A program made the translations under genes and the position numbers. This document shows positions 1 to 9,073 of a DNA stretch of 64,000 bases, one piece after another. The notes under the pieces are model-generated. The model saw nothing but the letters and a program-made list of their open reading frames with translations, did not search any database and was not told where the DNA came from. The stretch is from Myroides sp. 1354 (GTDB lineage: Bacteria; Bacteroidota; Bacteroidia; Flavobacteriales; Flavobacteriaceae). Every line of letters begins with the position of its first letter. Within the stretch, counting starts at the first letter, position 1. The stretch covers positions 186,001 through 250,000 of the forward strand of contig NZ_JACAGN010000004.1 in the NCBI RefSeq assembly GCF_030324495.1. Reading direction: 5' to 3'.

Positions 1-394
1 TTGCCCATATCGTCTTTTCATATTTATACAAAACAAGTCCATATTCATTACTACCATAATATTCATATCCATATTCAAGTAACTTATCTTTTATATCACG
101 AATATTATAATTTTTAGCGAGTATTAATTCTAAACTATTTGATTTAAGTTTTGAATTTAATACTGTGATTATAATAGCATTATCAAAATCATCATTATAA
201 TTACGACCATATTGTCTTTTGTTATCATCACTTTCACTTTCAAATTTCTTAAAACCATAACCTTCTGTCATTAAATCATCAATAGTAACAAAAGATGTAT
301 TTATTAACTTATGAATTAAATTGAAATCAATGTTTTGAGAATATAAAATATTTACAAATAATAATAGTATTACACTAAGAAAAAACTTTTTCAT
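1..394 (-). CDS. Secreted hypothetical protein, 3' part cut by window edge
   Basis: Reading from the ATG at 394 on the minus strand gives an open frame of 131 codons that runs off the start of the window with no stop. The first 20 residues (MKKFFLSVILLLFVNILYSQ) look like a Sec signal peptide with cleavage after the SQ, so the protein is probably periplasmic or surface exposed. The rest is rich in Asn, Asp, Tyr and Lys and I recognise no family. It may be the first chromosomal gene left of the ICE or part of its cargo. Confidence 0.6.
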   Translation of the reverse strand, partial: MKKFFLSVILLLFVNILYSQNIDFNLIHKLINTSFVTIDDLMTEGYGFKKFESESDDNKRQYGRNYNDDFDNAIIITVLNSKLKSNSLELILAKNYNIRDIKDKLLEYGYEYYGSNEYGLVLYKYEKTIWA

Positions 395-540
395 AATTTT
401 TATTTAATCATATTGATAGAGCATTAAATAAATTCAATCAAATCTCGATTCAACGTGCAAGTTAAGAAGGAAGAATAAGAATAATGTTATAAAAAATAAA
501 TTAAAACAACAATGTCTACAAAAATCACCCATAAAAAAAA

Positions 541-571
541 CAACCACCTGATTATCAGGTGGTTGTTTTTT
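541..571. terminator. Strong bidirectional intrinsic terminator
   Basis: A stem of 10-11 bp (CAACCACCTGA with TCAGGTGGTTG, 3-nt loop) is followed by a T-run on the plus strand and preceded by a run of eight A residues, so it can work in both directions. On the minus strand it directly follows the tRNA-3'-end-like sequence at 578-606, the same arrangement as ssrA and its terminator at the other end of the element. Confidence 0.75.
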
Positions 572-577
572 ATTTCT

Positions 578-606
578 GTGGACCCGCCGGTACAGAACTC
601 GAACTC
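578..606 (-). other. tRNA/tmRNA 3'-end-like sequence, candidate left attachment site
   Basis: The plus strand reads GTGGACCCGCCGG, then ACTCGAACTC, which resembles the complement of a T-arm plus acceptor end. It shares GTGGA, CGCCG, AGAA and TCGAACTC, in order, with the true ssrA 3' end at 49791-49820. The T-stem does not pair, so it is not a functional RNA end. It could be attL of the ICE or the scar of an older element. This is inference; the match is imperfect. Confidence 0.35.
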
Positions 607-749
607 TTTTTTGGAAGATTTGAGGCGATTGAACCAACTTAAAGAGATTTCATTTAAGCAGTATTTGTCAGACAATCAAGGTAAAGAATCTCAGGATTCA
701 ACTAGAATTAGGAAGTTAAAACGATAACTCTGCTATAATATTCCGTCTT

Positions 750-787
750 CCAATGGCTCCATTAATTCAAGTTAAAGGAGCCATTGG
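750..787. terminator. Hairpin between the left flank and the PRTase-like gene
   Basis: A perfect 11-bp inverted repeat (CCAATGGCTCC and GGAGCCATTGG) with a 16-nt loop lies 5 nt past the stop codon of the 792-3047 gene. No clear T-run follows on either strand, so it may be a factor-assisted terminator or an mRNA 3'-end stabiliser. Confidence 0.45.
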
Positions 788-791
788 CCTA

Positions 792-3047
792 TTAAATGAT
801 CGACTTATAAATCTCGTCAATTTTATTCTTTAATATAGAAACGTATTCATTAACAATGGAATCTAAACTTTCAATTAGTGGAGGATAATGTTCTTTTAAT
901 AAACGTAATTTTCCAATAGCAATTGCATGTAAAAACTCCAATAACGCTTCTCCTTGATATTCCGAATGATGCTTAACAAATGTTTTCAAAAGCATTAACA
1001 TATTTTCTGAATTTTGTCGACTATAAGAATAGTTTAATTCCTCAGATTTTGCAGATCGTAGAATTGCAGCTTGGATAATACCATCATTAAAACGATTAAA
1101 CACAAAAGGATCCAGCAAGTTTTTTACGAAATTACTCTGTCGAAGCCCATCTTCACTGTTTCGCATAGCATTCAATACACACGCAATAGTAAAATAAACG
1201 TCTGATTGGGAGATATTGTCAAAATAATCATTATCGTTGAAAAACGCCGAATTCTTTCGTATTTTCAATGGATTACCTTGTAAATCATGATAAAAGATCT
1301 CATCTGTTCCACCTTTCATTTCTGACCCGGAAAAATTGTTTATTAAGTCTATTCTCTTTCTTATAAATGAAGATGATTCATCCAAGCTCTCTTGGATTTC
1401 TTTTAAATGCTCTATTTCTTTTTCCCAAGGAGTTTCAGTATTTGAGTTGTCGCAATTAATGGTTTCAATTTCAATAAACGAGCTGTTTTCAGCACCATAC
1501 AGACCATATTTAATATTACTTTTCAGCTCCTTTTGTTTATCCACATTACTTATTCTGTTGATTCCAACAAAATAAATAAGTCGCATACCATCGTAATTTC
1601 GGAAGAACCTACTCAAATACAGTAAATTTTTTCCATTCGATATACAGGATCCCACAATCAATATCGAACCGACTTCCTCATTATTGATATCATTTTTCGT
1701 AAGATCTGATTGACTTATGAGATTAATATTGTTTTTGGAAAAGTTCTTTATTCTTTCAAAAATATACGCGGCTAACAACTCTGAACCTTTGTCATTTAGG
1801 TAAATAATATACTTTAACGAGGCAGGAACATGTTGATCTACATAAGCGTCAATTTTCGCTTTATGTTTTTCATATTGTTCATTTTCAATATTCTTAATGA
1901 TATTTTCATAATCGATATAAAGATTATACTTCTTTCGGTCAATTGTCCTCTCACTAAACGATACCTTTAGTGAGGTACCTATCTCTTTATTGTATTTGAA
2001 AATTTCAACAAAATCCTTAAGATCCTTGGAAATATATTTTGTAGTAATATTTTTTGCTTTTATTATGGGCTCTTCCAAACTGAAGGAATCGCCTATAATT
2101 TTAATTGCCGTAGATTGGTTCTTACAAAACAAGCATGTTTCATCTTTTTTGAATTGGTCAAAGGTTTCAATACCATATTTAAGCTTTTCATTACGTTCTA
2201 AATTGCAAATAACATTCTCCAATGCTAATTTTGAAGCTTTTTCAATAGGTAGGTAAAATAGAACACTGATACTCTTTGAATCTATCTCTGGATGATTCTC
2301 TTTTAAATAATGGACTAGTCCACCTGAGGTAGAAGCTGAAATTAAAAAAATTGAATCTTTATCAAATACTGTCTGCTTATTATATATACCGTCGTAAGAC
2401 TTAAAAGACTGAATATTTATATCTGTTGATTTTTCAAAACGTTTTAAGTATTGGCTAACAGAGTACCCAATAACATTTATCGATAAGGTGTCACAATAAA
2501 TGCTTTTAATCGTTTGATTTTTAAATTGATGAAGGATATTCAATCCAATAAAATCGATTTCACTCTTTTGAACTAATACATTTGCTGTTCTTAGGAACTT
2601 TGACGAATGCTTCCCGGAAGGAAATACATAATGATGGGAGATTCCGCTACTTTCGACCAGCCCGCCATTTAGCACAAAAATGTTTGCTAAACCTTGATTG
2701 ATAATTTCTTTAATATTGTTTTTCAAAAACAGCTCTCTCCCCGGGAAACGAAATCCTTGTCTATTATACGACCCATAAAAAATACTATCCCGAAGAGAAC
2801 TTTCTTCTGCTTTAGGAATACTTCTGAAAATATCGTCAAGTTTGTTCTCTACTTCTTGTTGAATAGAGCTTGTCTTTGAACAGTGCAAAAAAAGTAGTGC
2901 TGACGTCTGATGAAAATATCTAAAATGTTCCGTTAACTCTCTTTTTAGCATTCCAAAATCCAATTCAGAAGAAGGGTTGAAAACAACGGTTATATTTTTA
3001 TATTTTTTGTCTTCGATATTGGAATTAAATATGTAAAATTTCCCCAT
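792..3047 (-). CDS. Large protein with two phosphoribosyltransferase-like modules (751 aa)
   Basis: I do not recognise this as a named family, but two regions look like Rossmann-type phosphoribosyltransferase (PRTase) folds. The first, about residues 130-270, has an orotate-PRTase-like HHYVFPSGKHSSKFL and then ISASTSGGLVHYL where the PRPP loop would be. The second, about 400-500, has ILIVGSCISNGKNLL. Both lack the usual Asp-Asp of the PRPP loop, so binding or catalysis may be altered. A CLFC pair near residue 306 may bind metal. The C-terminal 200 residues are helical. Its start overlaps the stop of the HATPase gene by 1 nt, so the two are surely cotranscribed and probably act together. The location beside a type I R-M operon suggests defence; that role is inferred. 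Confidence 0.5.
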   Translation of the reverse strand: MGKFYIFNSNIEDKKYKNITVVFNPSSELDFGMLKRELTEHFRYFHQTSALLFLHCSKTSSIQQEVENKLDDIFRSIPKAEESSLRDSIFYGSYNRQGFRFPGRELFLKNNIKEIINQGLANIFVLNGGLVESSGISHHYVFPSGKHSSKFLRTANVLVQKSEIDFIGLNILHQFKNQTIKSIYCDTLSINVIGYSVSQYLKRFEKSTDINIQSFKSYDGIYNKQTVFDKDSIFLISASTSGGLVHYLKENHPEIDSKSISVLFYLPIEKASKLALENVICNLERNEKLKYGIETFDQFKKDETCLFCKNQSTAIKIIGDSFSLEEPIIKAKNITTKYISKDLKDFVEIFKYNKEIGTSLKVSFSERTIDRKKYNLYIDYENIIKNIENEQYEKHKAKIDAYVDQHVPASLKYIIYLNDKGSELLAAYIFERIKNFSKNNINLISQSDLTKNDINNEEVGSILIVGSCISNGKNLLYLSRFFRNYDGMRLIYFVGINRISNVDKQKELKSNIKYGLYGAENSSFIEIETINCDNSNTETPWEKEIEHLKEIQESLDESSSFIRKRIDLINNFSGSEMKGGTDEIFYHDLQGNPLKIRKNSAFFNDNDYFDNISQSDVYFTIACVLNAMRNSEDGLRQSNFVKNLLDPFVFNRFNDGIIQAAILRSAKSEELNYSYSRQNSENMLMLLKTFVKHHSEYQGEALLEFLHAIAIGKLRLLKEHYPPLIESLDSIVNEYVSILKNKIDEIYKSII

Positions 3048-4228
3048 TATTTATTGCTGTTGAATGGATATAGAATGCTTATGAAAGACCCTTGTGATTT
3101 AGCAATATTATTTGTGCTAAAATTGTTGTTGTTCCAATCTTCAAGCTTTAAATCATCTAGCTTCTGTATATCAATTGGTTTGTAGATATCTTTTATAAGA
3201 TCTCTATAAACAGAATATTTATCAGTTTGTATTTTCACAAAACCTTTTTTATTGAGTATATTCAAAATTCTATCGAGTCCCATCCCTTTTTTAGACTTCA
3301 AATTTGAAACCGATGAGGTCTGATTTTTGACAAGACACTTTTTAATTATATCTAAATTTGTACTGTTTCCTTTTTGAAAAAATTTATCAATAAAACCTAC
3401 TCCAGAATCAAATACTAAAATCTCCAAATAATAAATCTGATTAAGTTCATTTAGGCAATTTTGGTTAACGAAAGGATGCTTAAAAAAAGAATTAATGGGA
3501 GTATCTACATACTCATTTAAAACAGTATCAATTTTGTTTTTATGAAATCTAAAGTAAACGCCACGTATACTCGCAGGAATTTCAATCATATTCTCATCAG
3601 TTCTTCCCCATTCATAGGTGTTTTTTGTTAATTCATAAACTATTGCTCCTATATCGTCAAGGATTCCTTCAAACTCATATTTATTTTTTTTGTTGAAAGT
3701 CAAAATATACTCATCAAAGATTTTCCGTATATTTTGTTTAATCTGATTTTCATCATCATTAAAACCGTTTTGATTTTCGAACAACCTAATTAAACCTTTA
3801 CTTTGTGGCAAATGGTCAGTATTTGTAAAAATGTATTTGTTACCTTTCAATCGTGACAATGAATTCATTTTAATAAAGAATTCATTTTGCTTTTCCCTTA
3901 ACTTACTTTTAATGTTAACATTATTCTTGTCAATGAATGCCGCTGTATTCCATAATAACGAAACAATAGGATAGGCGTATTCTTGGTCGTAGAAACTATC
4001 TATATTCGCAACATCATCATCGAAAATTACTGTTTCAATGTTGGACTTCGTATTTAATGTTATGACAAACTTTAATAGATCTCCTAACAACCCATAAGTA
4101 TATTTATCAAATGAGCTAGGTAGTTTTAAATTTAAGTCCAAAAAGTTGTCTCCTGTATTTATATATTGATTATATAACTCAGCGATCTTACTTATGGTAA
4201 CGTTCTTGGGTATTGATATTTCAATCAT
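3047..4228 (-). CDS. STAS-like plus GHKL/HATPase domain protein (393 aa)
   Basis: The C-terminal half carries the Bergerat-fold ATPase signatures in order: an N-box (IVYELTKNTYEWG, about residues 197-209), a G1 box (DSGVGF, about 276) and a G2 box (KKGMGLDRIL, about 315). The N-terminal 80 residues resemble a STAS-like alpha/beta domain. There is no phosphoacceptor His region, so it is not a classical sensor kinase; a signalling, chaperone-like or nucleotide-dependent switch role fits better. It lies 34 nt downstream of hsdR on the same strand and overlaps the PRTase-like gene by 1 nt, so it may be part of one long hsd operon. ATPase assignment is good; biological role is unknown. Confidence 0.65.
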   Translation of the reverse strand: MIEISIPKNVTISKIAELYNQYINTGDNFLDLNLKLPSSFDKYTYGLLGDLLKFVITLNTKSNIETVIFDDDVANIDSFYDQEYAYPIVSLLWNTAAFIDKNNVNIKSKLREKQNEFFIKMNSLSRLKGNKYIFTNTDHLPQSKGLIRLFENQNGFNDDENQIKQNIRKIFDEYILTFNKKNKYEFEGILDDIGAIVYELTKNTYEWGRTDENMIEIPASIRGVYFRFHKNKIDTVLNEYVDTPINSFFKHPFVNQNCLNELNQIYYLEILVFDSGVGFIDKFFQKGNSTNLDIIKKCLVKNQTSSVSNLKSKKGMGLDRILNILNKKGFVKIQTDKYSVYRDLIKDIYKPIDIQKLDDLKLEDWNNNNFSTNNIAKSQGSFISILYPFNSNK

Positions 4229-4262
4229 AAAAAATTATTTCATTGCAATCAACATTGTAGCA

Positions 4263-7262
4263 TTACTTCTGCACATTGATTCCTTTATTAATCAATTCTT
4301 TAACAACGCCGAACATCATCGCAGAAAAATCCTCTTTGAACTCCTTGCTATCAGAGTAGAGTTTGTATAAATCAAAATTGGTAGTGATGTGTTTTAATAA
4401 CTCTTCACCAACAATCTTATCGCTTGTAATCCTGGCATTTTGCTCGTCGGAATATTGGATAGAGGTTATCAATTCTTGATTCTTCGCTACGTCATTGGCA
4501 ATGTTTTCTGCCATTTGGCGCACCTTATCGGCGTCTTCGAACTGGGTTCCGTATCGGTCGTTAAAAGTTTGCAGGATATTCGATAAGCGATCGATCTCTG
4601 GCTCGGAATTTCCACCACGCATATCCGTTGGAATAGGCTTTAAATCATCGCCTTGCTCCATAACGATATTCGTTGTAGCTTCTAGCTGCAAACGGTAACT
4701 ATCCATATCAATATTATCAAGAATACCTTGCGCTAAATCAATAGGCGTATCACCTCCTAATTTATTCTGCAAATGATTGAGATAGATGTACAAACGTTCT
4801 AAATACGGATTTTCAAACGGAACAATCTGCGATAGGAAAATATAAAGACGCACATAGGTCTTGACTTTTGCTCTGAAATCGGCTTGTTCATCTTCTGCTA
4901 ATACATTGCGGAATACCTCTGTGCTATTATCTAAAATTGCATGAAGCTGGTCTACAGGTACATTAGCCAATATATTTTCCGAAAACTCATAAACTTGTTC
5001 CTGACTATAAACTTGGAAATTATCCAAAGCATCACGTAGGTCGAAAAGTTTGTTCGGGTCGGTTGCATCGCCTAATATGGTACTTTCAAAATACGGCATA
5101 AATGCCTTTTCTATATCTTCTGCTTTATTGGCAAAATCCAAAACAAACGTATCCTTCTTCAATGGATGACTTCTGTTTAATCGGGATAGGGTTTGTACCG
5201 CATTCACTCCACCTAATTTCTTATCTACATACATGGTGTGTAACAGTGGCTGGTCAAAACCTGTCTGGTATTTATTAGCCACAATCAAAAAGCGATAATC
5301 GCTCTTTTCAAATTCACTAGGAATATTGGCACTTGAAAATCCGTTTAAGCTAGCTTCGGTTTCTCCGTCGATTTCTCCCGAAAAAGCAACAATTGCTTTA
5401 TAAGGACTGTTGATTTTCAGTAAATAATCATCAAAAGCCTTTTTAAACTTCACAGCATTTGCTCTGGAGCTGGTTACCAGCATTGCCTTAGCCAATCCAC
5501 CAACCTTTCTTTTCTTAATCACTTCATCAAGAAAATGATCGACGATTAAAAACGTCTTTTTCTTTACAGCATGCTCATGGCTTTCTACATAGTGTTTCAG
5601 CTTTTTCTGCGCCTTTAACTTGTCGTATTCCGGATCGTCTTCGATACGTTTCAACAGGGCGTAATAACTTTGGTAGGTAGTGTAGTTTTGCAATACATCC
5701 ATAATAAAACCTTCTTCAATAGCTTGTTTCATGGAATACAAATGAAACGCCCTGAATTTGGTTTTATCTCCCTCGACATAAGAAACACCAAATAACTCCA
5801 ATGTTTTATTTTTAGGCGTAGCCGTAAAAGCGAAATAACTGGCATTAGGCAACAGCTTCCTTGATTTGATCAGGTCTGTAATCAAATCCTCTGACGTAAT
5901 GGTTTCACCATCTTCGGTTTCAGGATCACTTTCCATATCCTCTGTTTTGGCAATAGCTTGATTTAATTTCCGTGCCATTTGCCCGCTCAAACTACTATGA
6001 GCTTCGTCAATGATAATCGCAAAATGATGTCCCGGAAGCTCGCCAATTTCTTCGACAATATGTGGGAATTTCTGGATGGTGGTAATAATGATCTTTTTAC
6101 CTTCTTCCAATGCCTGTTTCAACTGCTTACTGCCTTCGGTGATGGCCTCGACCACGCCGGCCACTTGTTGAAATTGCTTGATATTGCTTCGTATCTGTGC
6201 ATCCAAAACCCGACGGTCGGTAACCACGATGACCGTATCGAAAATGATATTTTCACCAGATTTATCGTGCAAACCCACCAACTGATGCGCCAACCACGCA
6301 ATAGAATTGGATTTGCCCGAACCTGCCGAGTGCTGTATTAAATATTTTTGCCCTGCGCCCACATTTTTGGCATCTGCCAGAAGCATACGTACCGCTGCTA
6401 ACTGGTGATATCGCGGAAAAATTAATTTCTTCTCTTTGCGTGTTCGGATTTTACCTTTGTCGTCTATGTATTCCTTTTCTTCGGTAATGAGTTGACAAAA
6501 GCTCTGAATAATATCAGTCAGGCTATTTTTGGTCAAAACTTCTTTCCACAGATAGTCTGTTTTGATGGCTCCATTGGGCGGATTTCCTGCTCCGTTGTTA
6601 TACCCTTTATTAAAAGGCAAGAAATATGATTTTTCCTTTTTCAACTGCGTACACATCCACACTTCTTCGGTATCGACAGCAAAGTTTACAATTAGTCTAC
6701 ACAAACGGAATAATTCTTCGTTGGGGTCTCGATCTTGTTTATACTGTCTGATGGCGTGTTGCACATTTTGTTTGGTGAGCTCGTTTTTCAACTCAAAAGA
6801 AATCACGGGAATACCATTGATGAAAACCACAATATCCAAAGATTTCTTATTGTTGGGCGAAAAATAGACTTGCCGCATCACAGAAAATTGATTGGCGTGG
6901 TATAAGGCTTCGGCTTTATTATTGTAACCCGATACCGGTCTGTCGTAAAATAAATGCAGTTTGGTATCGGTAAATCCATCGGTAATTCCTTTACGAAGCA
7001 CTTCAATCACGCCTTTTGCCTGAATTTGGTCGTTGAGGCGTTTTACGATTTTTTGTTCGTATAGCTCTTTGTGATAGGCTTTAAGTTTAGCAACAGTCTT
7101 TGGTTGCGTAGTTTCCAAAAACTGAAACAGCAATTCTTTATCCAAGCAGCTTACATTATCGTAGAGCGTATTGCTACGAAGTACATAGCCATTTTCACTT
7201 ACTAAAAACTGTGAAATATGAGCTTCTAAACCTTTTTCTGTAGTATCTGTTTGTTTCCCCAT
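4263..7262 (-). CDS. hsdR: Type I restriction endonuclease subunit R
   Basis: This is the motor and nuclease subunit of a type I restriction-modification enzyme, which translocates DNA and cuts unmethylated DNA at a distance. The N-terminal PD-(D/E)xK nuclease core is visible as LDIVVF with D143 and SFELK with E157 and K159. The helicase core follows, with Walker A AGSGKS at 313-318, a DEAH box (IIDEAHSS, about 415) and later motifs including QTLSRLNRSHP. At 999 aa it has the normal full length and no frameshift. Its start abuts the stop of the 117-aa gene, so it is translated from the hsdM-hsdS operon. It should be functional. Confidence 0.95.
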   Translation of the reverse strand: MGKQTDTTEKGLEAHISQFLVSENGYVLRSNTLYDNVSCLDKELLFQFLETTQPKTVAKLKAYHKELYEQKIVKRLNDQIQAKGVIEVLRKGITDGFTDTKLHLFYDRPVSGYNNKAEALYHANQFSVMRQVYFSPNNKKSLDIVVFINGIPVISFELKNELTKQNVQHAIRQYKQDRDPNEELFRLCRLIVNFAVDTEEVWMCTQLKKEKSYFLPFNKGYNNGAGNPPNGAIKTDYLWKEVLTKNSLTDIIQSFCQLITEEKEYIDDKGKIRTRKEKKLIFPRYHQLAAVRMLLADAKNVGAGQKYLIQHSAGSGKSNSIAWLAHQLVGLHDKSGENIIFDTVIVVTDRRVLDAQIRSNIKQFQQVAGVVEAITEGSKQLKQALEEGKKIIITTIQKFPHIVEEIGELPGHHFAIIIDEAHSSLSGQMARKLNQAIAKTEDMESDPETEDGETITSEDLITDLIKSRKLLPNASYFAFTATPKNKTLELFGVSYVEGDKTKFRAFHLYSMKQAIEEGFIMDVLQNYTTYQSYYALLKRIEDDPEYDKLKAQKKLKHYVESHEHAVKKKTFLIVDHFLDEVIKKRKVGGLAKAMLVTSSRANAVKFKKAFDDYLLKINSPYKAIVAFSGEIDGETEASLNGFSSANIPSEFEKSDYRFLIVANKYQTGFDQPLLHTMYVDKKLGGVNAVQTLSRLNRSHPLKKDTFVLDFANKAEDIEKAFMPYFESTILGDATDPNKLFDLRDALDNFQVYSQEQVYEFSENILANVPVDQLHAILDNSTEVFRNVLAEDEQADFRAKVKTYVRLYIFLSQIVPFENPYLERLYIYLNHLQNKLGGDTPIDLAQGILDNIDMDSYRLQLEATTNIVMEQGDDLKPIPTDMRGGNSEPEIDRLSNILQTFNDRYGTQFEDADKVRQMAENIANDVAKNQELITSIQYSDEQNARITSDKIVGEELLKHITTNFDLYKLYSDSKEFKEDFSAMMFGVVKELINKGINVQK

Positions 7263-7616
7263 TTATTCAAACTTTTTGTTTAAACGCTCAAGTTCATCTG
7301 TGATTTCATTAAGCATAATGATACGTCTTTGTCGTGGTAAATTTGGATGAATCCAAAACCTTGATTTATCTTGAAGTTGGGTAGCTAAATCAGGGTCGAT
7401 TAATCGAGTGCATCGCGCAGCATCATTCCAACAATCTGACAACTCTTGATTTGGTATATAGTCTCCCTCATTATTTCTTAAATAGTCATAAGTTCTTGAC
7501 CAAGCGAAATGAATAGCACTAATTGCTTCATTAGTTTTCTCCCGCTCTTTTTCTTTATACAATGAGAGCTTTTCTATTATCCATCCTAAAATCTTTATAT
7601 CTGCAAGAGCACTCAT
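7263..7616 (-). CDS. Small helical protein between hsdS and hsdR (117 aa)
   Basis: A gene of 117 codons whose start overlaps the hsdS stop by 4 nt and whose stop abuts the hsdR start, so it is tightly coupled into the R-M operon. The sequence is rich in Trp, Arg, Asp and Glu, predicted helical, with no signal peptide or membrane segment and no DNA-binding motif I can name. Position suggests an accessory or regulatory subunit of the type I enzyme, for example limiting HsdR activity, but that is inference from context only. Confidence 0.6.
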   Translation of the reverse strand: MSALADIKILGWIIEKLSLYKEKEREKTNEAISAIHFAWSRTYDYLRNNEGDYIPNQELSDCWNDAARCTRLIDPDLATQLQDKSRFWIHPNLPRQRRIIMLNEITDELERLNKKFE

Positions 7617-9073
7617 TCCATTTCTTCTGTTTGATAATCTATACTTTCTTCTGCTACCAGCGCTAGTTCTTCTTCCAATTCTTCGTATCCCTCGTCTTCG
7701 GTTTCCGTCTCTGGAAATTGGTAGGTACGTACATCGATTTTACCTAATACCGCCTCGGTTATTAAAGCTGTTTTGTATTCTTCAACCAAAGCGATTTCTT
7801 TTTCGATGGTGGAAATGGTGGTGTAAATAGTAGATGTCTCCTTAGATATAAATTCCACTATTTTGGTTTGTTCATTAATTGGTGGCACGGGAATTTTGGC
7901 ATTTTTTAAATCGTAAACACCCAATCCAACTCTTGTAACTCCATTGGATCGAACTTCAAATTGAATATTGATTTCTTTGCACTGCAAAGCTCTAAAAAGG
8001 AACTCACCATAAAGCGTTTCATAGGGTCGAAGAACACTCAAATGATAACCACATACCACATTTGTTAATGGCTCTTTTACATAAGCAGGAACGGCAATGT
8101 CATTTGCTGTTTCAGAGTCTTTAGTAATAATGACATCACCTTGTAATAATGTGAATTTTTCAATTTGCTCATCTGTGGCTGTAGCCAACATTAAGTCCAT
8201 TGAATCGGTTATATAGTCGTTTTTATAAACGTTCGTATAATTACATAACCTTACTTGCTTTTCATCTTCATTTGAATGTTTATCTATATTACTCGGAAAA
8301 CAGTTTGCAACATACTTCAACTTCCTCACTTCCCAATGCTCCGGAATTTCTCCCAACCACTCAATAACGCTGTCTTTCATTTTCACATTAGGGTTTAAAC
8401 CCTTTGTTACGGCTTGGTTGATAATGGCCGCTTTTTGCTCATTAAGCAATTTAATAAGCTGCTTTTTCTTGAAGATAAAGCGGTTGATTTTAGCTGCTTT
8501 GTAATCTAAGAAACGGACAATAGCGGTTTGTTCAGTTTGTTCAGGAATTGGTAATTTTAAGGAACGTAAATCTTCTCTTGAAATTTTGAGCCTTAATGTA
8601 TTGTACTTTCCGTCTCCTCTATCAATCGCAATCAAGCCCTTTCCTAAGCTAAATAGAACTCCTTGAATAGTTTTACATTTAAAAAGATATTCATAAAATT
8701 TGGAAGCGGAAGGATTATTATCTTGACTATAATAGGTATAATAAACAGGACTAACACAACCAAAATACTTTGAAACTCCGACAGCTCCAACGATCATATT
8801 CATGCTATTAAATACAAGATCATTTTTATACGCCAATTTATATTGGGTAAAATCATCTTTGAAACGATCAAGATTTGTTGTTTTTTCGGAATATAGAGTT
8901 ACACCTTTATCAATAGACAAAGAAAGCCGTTCTGTACTTTTGATAGGATCATTTTTTTCATTACGTTCCTTGAGGATATTTTTAAATGAAATAACTTCCC
9001 AATTTTCAGGAATTTCTTTAAGCCAAGAAAGCCCTGCATTTTTGTATCTTGTATAAGGTTTATATAATGCCAT
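7613..9073 (-). CDS. hsdS: Type I restriction-modification specificity subunit S
   Basis: HsdS recognises the bipartite DNA target for both methylation and cleavage. The 486-aa protein shows two target-recognition domains, each opening with a related phrase (SWLKEIPENWEV near residue 16 and EWLGEIPEHWEV near 238) and each followed by a conserved helical spacer beginning EQTEQTAIVRFLDYKAAKI and NEQTKIVEFISKETSTI. The C-terminal 30 residues are an acidic Glu-rich tail. It overlaps hsdM by 1 nt. Target-recognition domains are expected to vary among relatives, so the specificity cannot be read from sequence. Confidence 0.93.
   Translation of the reverse strand: MALYKPYTRYKNAGLSWLKEIPENWEVISFKNILKERNEKNDPIKSTERLSLSIDKGVTLYSEKTTNLDRFKDDFTQYKLAYKNDLVFNSMNMIVGAVGVSKYFGCVSPVYYTYYSQDNNPSASKFYEYLFKCKTIQGVLFSLGKGLIAIDRGDGKYNTLRLKISREDLRSLKLPIPEQTEQTAIVRFLDYKAAKINRFIFKKKQLIKLLNEQKAAIINQAVTKGLNPNVKMKDSVIEWLGEIPEHWEVRKLKYVANCFPSNIDKHSNEDEKQVRLCNYTNVYKNDYITDSMDLMLATATDEQIEKFTLLQGDVIITKDSETANDIAVPAYVKEPLTNVVCGYHLSVLRPYETLYGEFLFRALQCKEINIQFEVRSNGVTRVGLGVYDLKNAKIPVPPINEQTKIVEFISKETSTIYTTISTIEKEIALVEEYKTALITEAVLGKIDVRTYQFPETETEDEGYEELEEELALVAEESIDYQTEEME

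Noticed and set aside
512..727. A 71-codon plus-strand frame over the left terminator
   Set aside because: It translates straight through an intrinsic terminator and the tRNA-like end, with no promoter or recognisable domain; treated as chance, though its tail resembles an att-encoded recombinase end.
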